Shown: positions 44,287-55,205, counted from the stretch's first letter. The stretch is 64,000 nt of DNA from AP-15 sp963738185 (GCA_963738185.1 CAVTVA010000001.1:496001-560000), one strand, 5' to 3'. Notes: generated from the sequence alone by a model not told the origin. Numbers and translations: made by a program.

Positions 44287-44300
44287 GCCCACCGGGGTGG
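44287..44300. promoter_or_regulatory. Candidate CsoR operator
   Basis: CCCACC-GG-GGTGGG is a perfect GC-rich palindrome just upstream of the csoR ribosome binding site, flanked on the left by ATATAG. CsoR family repressors bind short GC-rich palindromes of this kind, and autoregulation of a csoR-copA operon is the usual arrangement. The assignment is inferred from position and symmetry. Confidence 0.4.
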
Positions 44301-44314
44301 GGAGGGGTGGCAAG

Positions 44315-44694
44315 ATGGATGCCGGACACAAACGCGACGCGTTGCTGCGCTTGAAGACGGTGCGCGGCCATTTGGACGGCGTGATCCGGATGGTCGAGGC
44401 CGAAGCCTATTGTCCCGACCTGATGAAGCAGGTTGCCGCAGCGCAAGCCTCGCTCGAACGGATCAACCGGATCCTGTTGCAAAATCACCTGGAGACCTGC
44501 GTGACCGAGGCGATCCAGGCCGGCGGCGGCAGCGCCAAAATCGCCGAACTGATCGAGGCCTTGCGGTTCAACGGGAGCCTCACCGACTTTCGCGATCGCG
44601 CCGAGCCGCTCGTCAGCGCGTCTCTCGACCCCGCGGAGAGCGGGCCGGAAGGGGTGGGTTCGATGCTCAGCCCCAACAAAGGGACCAGCACGCC

Positions 44695-44698
<4 letters not shown>
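44315..44698 (+). CDS. csoR: CsoR-family copper-sensing repressor
   Basis: A 127-residue, all-helical metal-sensing repressor of the CsoR/RcnR/FrmR family. It has RLKTVRGHLDGVIRMVEAEA and the copper ligands Cys33 (YCPDL), His58 and Cys62 (NHLETCV), the C-H-C set of true CsoR. The C-terminal 30 residues are an extra tail. The ATG at 44315 follows GGGGAGGGGTGG. Its stop overlaps the copA start (ATGA), so repressor and pump are co-translated. Copper should relieve repression. Confidence 0.9.
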
Positions 44699-47044
<2,346 letters not shown>

Positions 47045-47304
47045 CCGGCGTCTCATCCGCTGGTCTGATTGAGATGCTCCGGGCTGAAGATCCGCTCGGG
47101 GTCGATGGCCGGCCATCGCCGGCATCTTGCCGGGTCGCGCCTCCGCGACGATGCCGGCCGTTCGCGGGACAACGAGGCTCGGTCCGGGTGCATCCTAATC
47201 CAACCATGACGGCAGCCGGCACGGATCACGAGTTGCGCTCACCTTGACGGCGATGGGGCGGCCGCCAAAGGTGCTGCCCGCGATCTGGTGAGAAGGAGAT
47301 GCCG

Positions 47305-48444
47305 ATGCTGCCCCTGGTTCTTTCGTCCGACTCTCACGTTTTCGAACCTCCCGATCTGTGGCAGACCCGTATCGATCGGGCGTTCCGGGATCGCGCGCCG
47401 CGGATCGAGCGGATCGCCGGCGCAGACCAGATCGTGGTCGAAAGGGATCAGATCCTCTCCGGGATAGGCCTGATCTCCAGCACCGGCGCGCGGTTCGAGG
47501 CCCCCGAGACGATCTCCGCCGAGGGCCGCTTCGAAGACGTGCGCCGCGGCGGCTACGACCCCGAGCGGCACCTCGCGGACATGGCGCTCGACGGGGTGGC
47601 GGGCGAAGTCCTCTATCCGAGCCAAGGGCTCTTTTATTTCAAGATCGCGGACACAGAGCTGATGTCCGCCATCTTTCGTGCCTACAATGACTGGCTCGCC
47701 GAGTTCTGCCGCACCGATCCCGCCCGATTGAGGGGCATCGCGATGATCAACCTCGACGACGTCGAGGACGGGATCAAAGAGCTGGAGCGCGCCGCCCGGC
47801 TCGGCCTCTCCGGTGCCATGATCACCGAGTACCCGCTCGAAGACCGGCGCTACGACGGGTCCGAGTACGAGCCGTTCTGGGCCACCGCCGCAGCACTCGG
47901 CTTGCCGCTCTCCCTGCACACGGCGACGCGGCGGCAGGGCAGGATCCGCGGGGCCGGCGACAAGACATTGCGCGACGCCACGAGCCGCGCGACAAAGGCG
48001 TTCTATCCGGCATCGTCGCTGTGCGACCTGATCTTCTCCGGCGTCTTCGAGCGTCATCCCCGCCTCACCCTGGCGATCGTCGAGTTCGAGCTGGCCTGGG
48101 CGCCGCACCTGCTCGCGACGATGGACTACACCTACCGCGAGCGCCACGGCGAGGCGATCTACCGGTTCAAGGATGGCATGGTCCCGAGCGACTTCTTCCA
48201 CCGCAACGTCGTCTTGAGCTTCCAGGAGGACGCCGTCGGCATTCGCCTGCGCGACATCATCGGCACCGTCAACATGATGTGGGGCTCGGACTATCCGCAC
48301 AGCGAGTCGACCTTTCCCCAATCGCGCAAAATCTTGGCGGAGATCCTGGAGGGCGTGCCGGACGATGAACAGGCCAAGATCGCCGCCCTCAACACCGCCC
48401 GCGTCTACAATTTCGACGTGGCGGGGCTGGCCGCCCCTGGTTGA
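47305..48444 (+). CDS. Amidohydrolase 2-type TIM-barrel hydrolase
   Basis: A 379-residue metal-dependent hydrolase of the amidohydrolase_2 group. It opens SSDSHVFEPPDLW, where the D-H pair replaces the usual HxH. It has the central MINLDDVEDGIKELERAARL and LSLHTAT, the catalytic aspartate region MMWGSDYPHSESTFPQSRKI, and a normal C-terminus. Related enzymes decarboxylate or hydrolyse aromatic or heterocyclic acids; the substrate is unknown. AAGGAG directly abuts the ATG at 47299, so the ATG at 47305 has better spacing. Confidence 0.88.
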   Translation: MLPLVLSSDSHVFEPPDLWQTRIDRAFRDRAPRIERIAGADQIVVERDQILSGIGLISSTGARFEAPETISAEGRFEDVRRGGYDPERHLADMALDGVAGEVLYPSQGLFYFKIADTELMSAIFRAYNDWLAEFCRTDPARLRGIAMINLDDVEDGIKELERAARLGLSGAMITEYPLEDRRYDGSEYEPFWATAAALGLPLSLHTATRRQGRIRGAGDKTLRDATSRATKAFYPASSLCDLIFSGVFERHPRLTLAIVEFELAWAPHLLATMDYTYRERHGEAIYRFKDGMVPSDFFHRNVVLSFQEDAVGIRLRDIIGTVNMMWGSDYPHSESTFPQSRKILAEILEGVPDDEQAKIAALNTARVYNFDVAGLAAPG

Positions 48445-48523
48445 AGCGACGCCAGGCTGGCTCCATCGCTTAGGACATGAGGATTCCGGCGACAGACAGG
48501 CTGAGCTATTGGCGGACGCCCCC

Positions 48524-48751
48524 CATATCCGATTCGAGTGGGATGATGGGAAAAATGATCGCTGCGTGCGAGAACGCGGGTTCGGTTTGCCGATATCCTG
48601 CCGGCATTCCTTGATCCGAACAGACGGGTGGAGCGTGACGGTCGGCGAGACTAGGGCGAAGAACGTTTCAGGCTGGCGTGAAACGGCGACAAGGATCATC
48701 TCCGCCCGCAAGGCAAACGCCAGGGTGAGGGACCGGTATGGCGCGGACTGA
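48524..48751 (+). pseudogene. BrnT-type toxin remnant, copy A
   Basis: The start of a BrnT ribonuclease toxin is recognisable (IRFEWDDGKN), and the end is excellent (ARKANARVRDRYGAD). Between them, the true continuation FADILPAFLDPNRRVERDGR is found in another frame, then an in-frame TAG replaces the expected Tyr, and the central strands are deleted. It therefore carries at least one frameshift, a nonsense change and a deletion. The 3' end overlaps the antitoxin remnant, as in live modules. Confidence 0.7.
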
Positions 48752-48853
48752 AGCACGCCTCGATGCAACGGGAGCCGTCACCCGGGGGCGCCCCGCCGGT
48801 GATTGGGAGCGGACCGGGTGCCGGAAGCCGTGCTCGCGTTGAGCGCAGGCTAA
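48738..48853 (+). pseudogene. HTH antitoxin remnant, copy A
   Basis: The start MARTEARLDATG matches the start of the antitoxin at 54537. The end VPEAVLALSAG, in another frame, matches its C-terminus (VPEAALALSAA). The helix-turn-helix between them is deleted. It overlaps the BrnT remnant by 14 bases. With copy B it shows that a toxin-antitoxin module was duplicated and both copies decayed. Confidence 0.6.
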
Positions 48854-48876
48854 AGCGGCCCGCCGCGGCCGGAGAC

Positions 48877-48912
48877 GATGGGCTTCACTTTGGTTCAACC
48901 CATCCTACGCTT
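48877..48912. repeat. REP-like palindrome, copy A
   Basis: A GATGGG...CCCATC hairpin followed by CTACGCTTG, next to the toxin-antitoxin remnant. The same element follows the second remnant at 54879. Both end ACCCATCCTACGCTTG, so the repeat appears to have moved or been duplicated together with the module. Confidence 0.6.
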
Positions 48913-48954
48913 GCTACGCTTGATGATTGGAGCTCGTGCTTACGCCATCCATCA

Positions 48955-49062
48955 TTATTGGCAGCCACAGGCGCATCCATCATCTGAAGAGCAAGGTTCA
49001 CAGGGAGCGGTTGTGTCACCATCAAAAAAACAAGGGCCATAACATTTGCCGTTAATGTCCAT
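48955..49062 (-). CDS. Possible cysteine-rich micropeptide, 35 aa
   Basis: A short ORF encoding a peptide with 7 Cys in 35 residues, arranged CYGPC, CEPC and CACGC, with an acidic middle (DGDTT, SSDDG). Codons are A/T-ending (AAA TGT TAT GGC CCT TGT TTT), unlike all neighbouring genes. It begins 33 bases after the beta-propeller gene that ends at 49095 and on the same strand, so co-transcription is possible. No clear ribosome binding site is seen. It could be a metal-binding peptide, a modified-peptide precursor or chance. Confidence 0.3.
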   Translation of the reverse strand: MDINGKCYGPCFFDGDTTAPCEPCSSDDGCACGCQ

Positions 49063-49094
49063 CCGACAATAGTCTCGGGGGGGCCGACTAAGAG

Positions 49095-50063
49095 TTAGTT
49101 TGGCACCCAGGCTGCGGCTCTGATCTCGCCGAATTCGCGGGCGAGCTTGCGCCAGGAGGCGCCGGCGTCGTCGGTGACGTAAACCTCGCCGAAGAGGGTG
49201 AAGGCGACGATACGGTCGGGGTCGGCGGGATGGGTGGCGAGGCCCCATAGAGTGGCGTTGGGCTGGCCGGGGAGCGGCAGGATCTCCCAGGTCTCGCCGA
49301 AGTTCGTGGTGCGGAGCACGTGACCCTTTTCGCCGGTCGTGGTCGCGCCGCAGCCGGCGAGCAGCACACGAGGATCATCGGGTTTTACCGCCATGCCGCG
49401 GGCATAGGGCAATGGCCATTTCTCTTTGATGCCCAAGGGCTGCCAGGTGTCGCCGAGATCGTCGCTGGTGAACACTTCACGGGCTGTGCTGGCATAGAGG
49501 CGCTTGGGCTCTGTCGGTGCGATCGTCACGGCGTGAATATCCGGGTCATACAAACCCCCTTCGAGGTGCGTCCAGGTGTCCCCGCCGTCGCGGCTGCGGA
49601 AGACGCCGTCGATTTCGACGCCCGCCCAGACCATGCGATGATCGTCGGGGTCCACGACGACACTGGTCACGAAGGGTGTGCCGATCGAGCACTCGCGGGC
49701 GATGTCTACGGGCAATTTCTCCCAGCGCCGTCCGCCGTCGCGCGAGCGGTAAACCGCGGCCGGGCGCATGCCGGCAAAGAGAATATCGGGATCGACCGGG
49801 TCGACGGCGAGCGACCAGATCGTCGGTAGGGCGCCATCGGCGCCGATGCGCTCCCATCGCGCCCCGCCATCGTGGCTCACGAACAAGCCGGTATCGCCAC
49901 CTGCGAGAACGGTGTGCGCCTCAATGGGATGGGCGACTAAAGCCTGTATCCGGCTGTTGAGCGGGAACGGGGCGCGATGCCGCGTCCACGATTTTCCGGC
50001 ATCCGGGCTGTGCCACACGCCCCAGCCGGCCGTTCCAAGACATATGCTGTAATCCGTTGCCAT
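49095..50063 (-). CDS. BNR-repeat beta-propeller protein (paralogue)
   Basis: A 322-residue protein of Asp-box repeats: SPDAGKSWTRH, SHDGGARWERI, SRDGGRRWEKL, SRDGGDTWTHL, SDDLGDTWQPL, TTNFGETWEIL and TDDAGASWRKL. It has HPADPDRIVAF-type connecting strands. No signal peptide and no sialidase FRIP or catalytic residues are seen. It is a paralogue of the protein at 18846-19895 and equally of unknown role. The ATG at 50063 has only a weak upstream site (GGGAGGCAGCC). Confidence 0.85.
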   Translation of the reverse strand: MATDYSICLGTAGWGVWHSPDAGKSWTRHRAPFPLNSRIQALVAHPIEAHTVLAGGDTGLFVSHDGGARWERIGADGALPTIWSLAVDPVDPDILFAGMRPAAVYRSRDGGRRWEKLPVDIARECSIGTPFVTSVVVDPDDHRMVWAGVEIDGVFRSRDGGDTWTHLEGGLYDPDIHAVTIAPTEPKRLYASTAREVFTSDDLGDTWQPLGIKEKWPLPYARGMAVKPDDPRVLLAGCGATTTGEKGHVLRTTNFGETWEILPLPGQPNATLWGLATHPADPDRIVAFTLFGEVYVTDDAGASWRKLAREFGEIRAAAWVPN

Positions 50064-50225
50064 AGGCTGCCTCCCTCCGTCCCGGTCCCCGCGTGACCCC
50101 GCAAGCGGAAACCTTGCACCTTGCCTGACCCTCCACCAATAAATTCATCTGCGACTGCGCCTTCGGGCGTGCAGCTGCGCGGATCCCGCCCGGCTCAGAC
50201 AGAAAGCGCTACTCTGGATCCGCCG

Positions 50226-50774
50226 TCACTTCGAGCGCTCGTACCGCCCGACGATCTTGGCCGTCGCCAGCGTGTTGGAACGCAGCTCGGAGCTGACCGC
50301 GGCACCCGATGCGGTGCTGCCCAGAGGCAATTGTGCGATTTTGACTGCATAGACAGTGATCTCGTAGTGGTGCGCGTGGTCGCCGACCGGCGGACACGGA
50401 CCGCTATATTGCGAAACCCCGAAATCGTTACGCCCCTCCTTGGCACCCGCGGGCAAATCCCTGGAGCCCGCGCTGCCGGCTCCAGCCGCCAAGCCATGCA
50501 CCGTCGCCGGGATATTGAACAACGTCCAATGCCACAAGCCGGCGCCCGCCCCCGCATCGGGATCGTACATCGTCACTGCAAAGCTTTGCGTTCCCGCCGG
50601 CTCGCCCGACCAGGAAAGCGCCGGCGAGATGTTTTGCCCCTTGCAGGCGGTCAGAGCCTGAGCGAGCGCCATCGGGCTGCCGCTCTTCACCTCCGTCGAA
50701 GCCAGCACGAATTCCGCGGCAAGCGCCGGCGCCGCCAACGCCGACAACGCGGCTCCCAGAATCAGCCAGCGCAT
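50226..50774 (-). CDS. YbhB/YbcL-family PEBP (Raf-kinase-inhibitor-like) protein
   Basis: A phosphatidylethanolamine-binding-protein-fold protein of 182 residues with a cleavable signal peptide (LILGAALSALAAPALAAEFV). Family motifs are TACKGQNISPALSW, MYDPDAGAGAGLWHWTLFNI and the C-terminal FGVSQYSGPCPPVGDHAHHY, which holds the ligand-binding pocket. Its periplasmic location is predicted; the ligand is unknown. The ATG at 50774 follows AGGAGGA. Confidence 0.9.
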   Translation of the reverse strand: MRWLILGAALSALAAPALAAEFVLASTEVKSGSPMALAQALTACKGQNISPALSWSGEPAGTQSFAVTMYDPDAGAGAGLWHWTLFNIPATVHGLAAGAGSAGSRDLPAGAKEGRNDFGVSQYSGPCPPVGDHAHHYEITVYAVKIAQLPLGSTASGAAVSSELRSNTLATAKIVGRYERSK

Positions 50775-50810
50775 TCCTCCTCCCCTTATCGCTCGCCATA
50801 ACCCCCTAGA

Positions 50811-51650
50811 CTAAGCTTTCTTCGGCGACCAGCCATAGGCCTTGGCGCAGGCGCCGCCCATCAGCATCGCCCGCTCGGTGTCGCTCAGCCGGTCGGTCTT
50901 GAGAAACGGCTCGACAGCCTCTTCGTAATTGACGACAGCGAAGGCGCGCGTCCAGTCGGTGCCCCACAAGCAGCGATCGAAACCCCAGGCATCGAACACG
51001 CGGGCGAGCGGGTCCCAGATGTCCGGGAACGGATAGGGCTCGCGCGATAAGGTGCAGGCGCCGCTGACCTTGATCACCGCGTTCGGCCGCTTGGCGAGCT
51101 CCAGCACTTTCGGGAGGTCGGCCCAGGGCTGTGGCGGCGCCGGCGGCACTCTTGGCTGCATGATGCCGAGGTGGTCGATAATGAAGCGTGTGTCGGGATA
51201 ACGGTCGATCAGCACCGCGCCGGCGGCCACATTGCCCCAGAACAGCACGTTGACCGGAAAATCGTGCCGGGCGGCCGCGCGCGCGATCCGGCCGAGACCG
51301 GGGTCGTCGGGCGCGCGGTTCGCCTCCTTCGTCAGCATGATGCGGATGCCGACCGTGCCCGGCGTCTTCTTCCAGTCGGCGATGATTTCGGCCACCGCCG
51401 GATCGTCCGGATTGACCGGCTTGACGATCGCGAAGCGGCCGGGATGGGCCTGCTGCACTTCCACCGCGTAGCTGGCGTCGTATTGGTACATCGAAAAAGC
51501 GGAGATGAAGATCGCACCATCGACGCCGACCCTGTCCATCGCTGCCACCATCTCGTCACCCGTGACGTGAGCGGGCCAGTTCGGCACGCTGTGCCAGGGC
51601 CGCTTCGGCGTGTTCGCCTCGTAGGCATGGACTTGGGAATCGATGATCAT
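50811..51650 (-). CDS. Amidohydrolase 2-type TIM-barrel hydrolase
   Basis: A 279-residue metal-dependent hydrolase related to 2-pyrone-4,6-dicarboxylate lactonase and other short amidohydrolases. It starts MIIDSQVHAYEANTPKRPWH, with a Q-x-H variant of the usual HxH. It has RFIIDHLGIMQPR and ends with the catalytic aspartate region CLWGTDWTRA. The substrate is unknown. The start at 51650 follows GAGGAGCGTCTCC; the open frame begins at 51692. It is unrelated in operon terms to the amidohydrolase at 47305. Confidence 0.88.
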   Translation of the reverse strand: MIIDSQVHAYEANTPKRPWHSVPNWPAHVTGDEMVAAMDRVGVDGAIFISAFSMYQYDASYAVEVQQAHPGRFAIVKPVNPDDPAVAEIIADWKKTPGTVGIRIMLTKEANRAPDDPGLGRIARAAARHDFPVNVLFWGNVAAGAVLIDRYPDTRFIIDHLGIMQPRVPPAPPQPWADLPKVLELAKRPNAVIKVSGACTLSREPYPFPDIWDPLARVFDAWGFDRCLWGTDWTRAFAVVNYEEAVEPFLKTDRLSDTERAMLMGGACAKAYGWSPKKA

Positions 51651-51803
51651 GATTGGAGACGCTCCTCTGTGTCGCGAGAGTTTGGCTATCATCGCAGGTT
51701 CGTGTCCAGAGGGAAGACTATGGGTGATGTACGGAGAATTGTGTCAGGCCGGTGAGAGGGGGTACTCGGCGGATTGCTGAGGTCCGCAAAGGGAGCACCC
51801 CCA

Positions 51804-52960
51804 ATGCCACAGGCTGTGACGATCGCGAGTTTACCGAGGGCCTTCGAGCTGGTGAAGGGCATGCAGGCGCAAGGGCTGGAATGGGGCGAGGGCTATCGAG
51901 CTCTCGGGCGGGATGCGATTGCTGCATTCTACAGACGCAGATGGGGCAGGCGATCGACGAGCACCTTGATCGAATGGCGGCGCTCGACAGGCCGACCGAC
52001 GCAACGGCTCGTACCGACGCCATCTGTTGACCGAGCTGGGCGCGATCGAGCTCTTGGTGCGCGCACCCGGCGGTTCGCGCCGATCACGGTTCTGCGGGCT
52101 TACGCGCGCCGGCCCGAACAGGTCGACCGGATGATCCTGTGTGCTTTGTCCTCGGGCTGTCGGTGCGCAAAGTCAGCGAGGCCCTGCTGCCAATTCTCGG
52201 GCGGCCGATCAGCCCGGCAACGGTGAGCACCGTGGCCAAGCAGCTCGATGCGGTGGTCGCCGCCTTTCACGCCCGGCCGCTCACGGATTGCTATCGGGTG
52301 CTGATGCTGGATGGCGTCGTCTTGGCCCGCAGGACCGGGGCCGGCGCATCCGACGCCCAGTCTTGGTCGCGCTCGGCCTGCGCTCCGACGGCAAGAAGGA
52401 GGTCATCGACTTCCGCTTGGCCCAGAGCGAGAGCGCGGCCGAGTGGGAGCGCTTTCTCGGCGACCTGATCCGCCGCGGGCTCAGCGGCGACCGCTCGAGA
52501 TGGTCTGCACCGACGGCGGCTCGGGTCTCTTGGCCGCATTGCCGACCGCCTATCCTGGCGTCCCGGTGCAGCGCTGCTGGGCGCACAAAATCCGCAACGT
52601 CCTCGGCAAGGTGCGGGTCGCCGACCAGCCGGCGGTCAAAGCCGATCTGCACGCGGTGATGAACGCCACGACCTTGCCGCGGGCGCGTTCGGCCGCCGCC
52701 GCTTCGCCGACCGCTGGCAGGATGATACCCCAAAGCCGTCCGCTGCCTGCGCGACGATCTCGACGAGCTGCTGACCTGCTGGCAATATAAATCGCTCGCC
52801 GAGCGCAAACAGGTCAGAACAACCAATGCTATCGAACGGCGCTTCGCGAAGTCCGCGGCGAACCGGCCGATGGGCGTCCCCGACCGAACTCGATGGACCG
52901 CACTTCGCGGTCCAACACGAAAACAAAACAGGGCGAGCACTAGAAAAAGAGTACCAGACT
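51804..52960 (+). pseudogene. IS256-family transposase, multiply frameshifted
   Basis: Fragments of one IS256 (Mutator-like) transposase can be read in order across all three frames: AFELVKGMQAQGLEWGEGYR, then GQAIDEHLDRMAALDRP, RRNGSYRRHLLTELGAIELL, FAPITVLRAYARR, LGLSVRKVSEALLPILGRPI, a DDE-core piece LRSDGKKEVIDFRLAQSESA, CTDGGSGLLAALPTAYPGVP, QRCWAHKIRNVLGKVRVADQ, and the end KSLAERKQVRTTNAIERRF. At least six frameshifts make it dead. A likely left terminal repeat starts at 51722 (GGGTGATGTACGGAG); no matching right end was found. Confidence 0.82.
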
Positions 52961-53231
52961 ATGTGCCTTGCCGGTGCCGGCGGTTACGAGCAGTAGTTCC
53001 CGACGACCGAGTGGCCGCAGACAGCCGAACTCGGCCAACCCAGACGCGGAAGTAGGCTGGGCGCCGGCCGCGGACCACGGAGTTTTGTGCACCAACCCGC
53101 GCCTGCCGATCATGCCGCCGATCACTGGCTGCGGCAGCGTTGCCGGCACGCCCATGCGCTCTGTTCGACTCTGTCCAAGCTGTCTTTCACCGTTCACAAG
53201 GTATTTTCGGCTTCGGACCACAGGACGCACC

Positions 53232-54395
53232 ATGAGTCCATCGGACACCCCGTTGCGACAATTGATCTCCGCATTGCACGCGTCCGGCCGCAAGGCGGCA
53301 CTCGCGATCACCGGGGGCGGCAGCGGGGCGGTCGGCGAATTGCTTCGAGTTCCCGGCGGCTCTCGGCTCTTGATCGAGGCGCAAATCCCCTATGATGAAC
53401 AGGCGCTCGCGGCGTTTCTCGGCTTTGCCCCGGCGCAGGCGTGCAGCGCGGACACCGCAATTGCGATGGCGCAAAGCGCACGGGCTCGCGCCGCCAGGTT
53501 GGTGCCGGTGGGCACCGATCTGGTTGGCCTTGGTGCCACGGCGGCGCTGGTCAGCGATCGCCCGCGCAGAGGCGAGCATCGGTTTCACATCGCCTTCACC
53601 AACCCCGCCATTGTCGCGCACTGCACTTGCGTCTTGGCCAAGGGCCGACGTGATCGCGCTGCCGAGGAAGACCTCGTATCGCGCGCGATCGTCCTGTGGC
53701 TGGCCCGCGCCTGCGGGGTTGCCGCACCCTCGCCGAGGAGCCTCATCGAGGCGGATGAACATTATGCGGAGGCGGTGATGGCGGCCGGGGCGGCCGGGGA
53801 TACGATCGATCGGCTCTTGGCGGGCGAGCTCGATCGCGTCACCGTCCAGCCCGACGGCCAAATGGCGCTATCGGCGCCGCAGCCCTTCGTGCTGTTCCCA
53901 GGTTCATTCAACCCGATGCACCAGGGACATGTATTGTTGGCGCGAGTCGCCGCGGAGCTCAGGCAACAGCCTTTGGCGTTCGAAATCTCCGTAACCAACG
54001 TCGACAAGCCGCCGCTCGTGGGCGAGACGGTCAGACGCCGGCTCGCCCAATTCGCCTGGAAGTCGCCGGTCGAGCTCACCCGAGCGCCTACCTTCCTCGA
54101 AAAGTCGCGCTTGTTTCCGGGGACGACGTTTGTGGTCGGGGCGGATACAGCAGAGCGGTTGTTCGGGCCGAAATATTATGGCGATGACGAGGCTCGGATG
54201 CACATGGCGCTCGAGGAAATCGCCAATGCGGGGGCGAGCTTTCTGGTGGCCGTGCGCCTCGACGCGGCAGGACGGGTCCGCGCGCTCGCCGACATCCCCG
54301 TACCGCGGCGCTACGCCGATCTCTTCACCGAAATCCCCGAGCACCGTTTCCGCCTTGACGCATCCTCATCCGAGAAATTCGCGCACGGGGCGTGA
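53232..54395 (+). CDS. CinA/PncC-like domain fused to NadD-like nucleotidyltransferase
   Basis: A 387-residue two-domain protein. Residues about 1-165 resemble the CinA C-terminal (PncC, NMN deamidase) fold: HASGRKAALAITGGGSGAVG, RVPGGSRLLIEAQIPYDE and CSADTAIAMAQSARARA. The SCTGG catalytic motif of PncC is replaced by ITGGGSGA, so activity is uncertain. Residues about 215-387 form a cytidylyltransferase-like domain with FPGSFNPMHQGHVLLAR (HxGH) and a closing LDASSSE, a version of ISSTxxR. A role in NAD salvage is inferred. The ATG at 53232 is chosen because it precedes the first recognisable domain. Confidence 0.72.
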   Translation: MSPSDTPLRQLISALHASGRKAALAITGGGSGAVGELLRVPGGSRLLIEAQIPYDEQALAAFLGFAPAQACSADTAIAMAQSARARAARLVPVGTDLVGLGATAALVSDRPRRGEHRFHIAFTNPAIVAHCTCVLAKGRRDRAAEEDLVSRAIVLWLARACGVAAPSPRSLIEADEHYAEAVMAAGAAGDTIDRLLAGELDRVTVQPDGQMALSAPQPFVLFPGSFNPMHQGHVLLARVAAELRQQPLAFEISVTNVDKPPLVGETVRRRLAQFAWKSPVELTRAPTFLEKSRLFPGTTFVVGADTAERLFGPKYYGDDEARMHMALEEIANAGASFLVAVRLDAAGRVRALADIPVPRRYADLFTEIPEHRFRLDASSSEKFAHGA

Positions 54396-54434
54396 GCAGT
54401 TGATAATTCACAGCCTCCCACAGATACCACCTCT

Positions 54435-54541
54435 TTGCTGCGACGGGGACCGTCCTTCGTGATCGCCTGCACGCAGCGCGAAACGGCGGCGAGGATCATC
54501 TCCGCCCGCAAGGCAAACGCCAGGAGAGGGACCGGCATGGC
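54435..54541 (+). pseudogene. BrnT-type toxin 3' remnant, copy B
   Basis: Only the C-terminal end survives: FVIACTQRETAARIISARKA followed by NARRG. It matches the BrnT consensus and copy A. A small deletion removes the normal RDRYGAD stop, so the frame runs straight into the antitoxin start MARTEARLDASG. No N-terminal half is found upstream, where the CinA-like gene ends. Confidence 0.65.
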
Positions 54542-54855
54542 GCGGACTGAAGCACGCCTCGATGCGTCGGGATTCGTCACCAGGCGGCGTTCCGCCGGCC
54601 CCTGGGAGCCGGTCGAGCCGCGACCGGATTGGGCTCGGGTCGATGCCACCGCCTAGGCGGAGATCGAACGCCAGGCCTTCGACGACGCCGAAGCCGCTGT
54701 CGCAAGCCGAGTTCGCGCTCGCCGGATCGGCGTATCTGTCGCGACAGTGCGCGATTGGGAGCAGGAGAAGCTCGCGCCGCAAGGTGCGCCGCCGCGCCCT
54801 TCTACGCGTGATCGACCGGGTGCCGGAAGCTGCGCTCGCGCTGAGCGCAGCCTAA
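54537..54855 (+). pseudogene. HTH antitoxin remnant, copy B
   Basis: The BrnT-partner-like antitoxin can be read in pieces: MARTEARLDASG, PDWARVDATA then a stop, then AEIERQAFDDAEAA, LSQAEFA in one frame, and IGVSVATVRDWEQEKLAPQG in another. This is a complete XRE-type helix-turn-helix, followed by RALLRVIDRVPEAALALSAA. One nonsense codon and at least two frameshifts inactivate it. It is less deleted than copy A and shows what the original module looked like. Confidence 0.7.
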
Positions 54856-54878
54856 ACCGGCCCACCGCGGCCGGCGGC

Positions 54879-54914
54879 GATGGGTTTCGCTTTCGTTCAA
54901 CCCATCCTACGCTT
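54879..54914. repeat. REP-like palindrome, copy B
   Basis: A perfect GATGGGTT (54879-54886) / AACCCATC (54899-54906) hairpin with a 12-base loop, followed by CTACGCTT. It is the counterpart of the element at 48877. Confidence 0.65.
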
Positions 54915-54915
54915 G

Positions 54916-55008
54916 ATGCTCAACCCGATGATCGCCAGCGCCGCCATGAGCGCGAGCTCAATCCTGGTCATCGCCAACGCCCCAAGGTTCCGTCAGGTGG
55001 GCCTGTGA
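54916..55008 (+). pseudogene. 3' fragment of a second copA gene
   Basis: This stretch encodes MLNPMIASAAMSASSILVIA followed by NAPRFRQVGL and a stop. It matches the extreme C-terminus of the copper ATPase at 46949-47044 almost base for base at the start, diverging at the end. The rest of the gene is absent; the fragment directly follows the REP-like repeat. It is a duplication or recombination scar. Confidence 0.75.
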
Positions 55009-55158
55009 GGACCGAGTGGGCGCCTTACTGCATGTCGCGGACTGAGTGGTCCTTGCCCACGCCCTCGGCGCCGCGCTGGTCCCGTCCTATCAGTGATGGG
55101 GCTTCGCAAACAGGCGCGTACTCATGGAACACTGGGCTATTTGGATACCGGGCGAGGG
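55009..55158. other. Non-coding scar region before IS66
   Basis: About 150 bases between the copA fragment and the IS66 element. I find no gene with start, stop and ribosome binding site. The last 8 bases (GGCGAGGG, 55151-55158) are the left copy of the IS66 target duplication. Confidence 0.5.
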
Positions 55159-55205
55159 GTAAGCGTCGAGCGGCGACTGCGGTCGCAGTGCTTGACGACT
55201 GCGGA

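Noticed and set aside
52940..53311. A 123-residue minus-strand ORF between the IS256 remnant and the CinA-like gene
   Set aside because: No start signal and no family. It overlaps the start of the CinA-like gene.
53232..54395. Considered calling the gene plain cinA
   Set aside because: It lacks the N-terminal MocF domain and the SCTGG motif, and has a nucleotidyltransferase domain, so the name would mislead.
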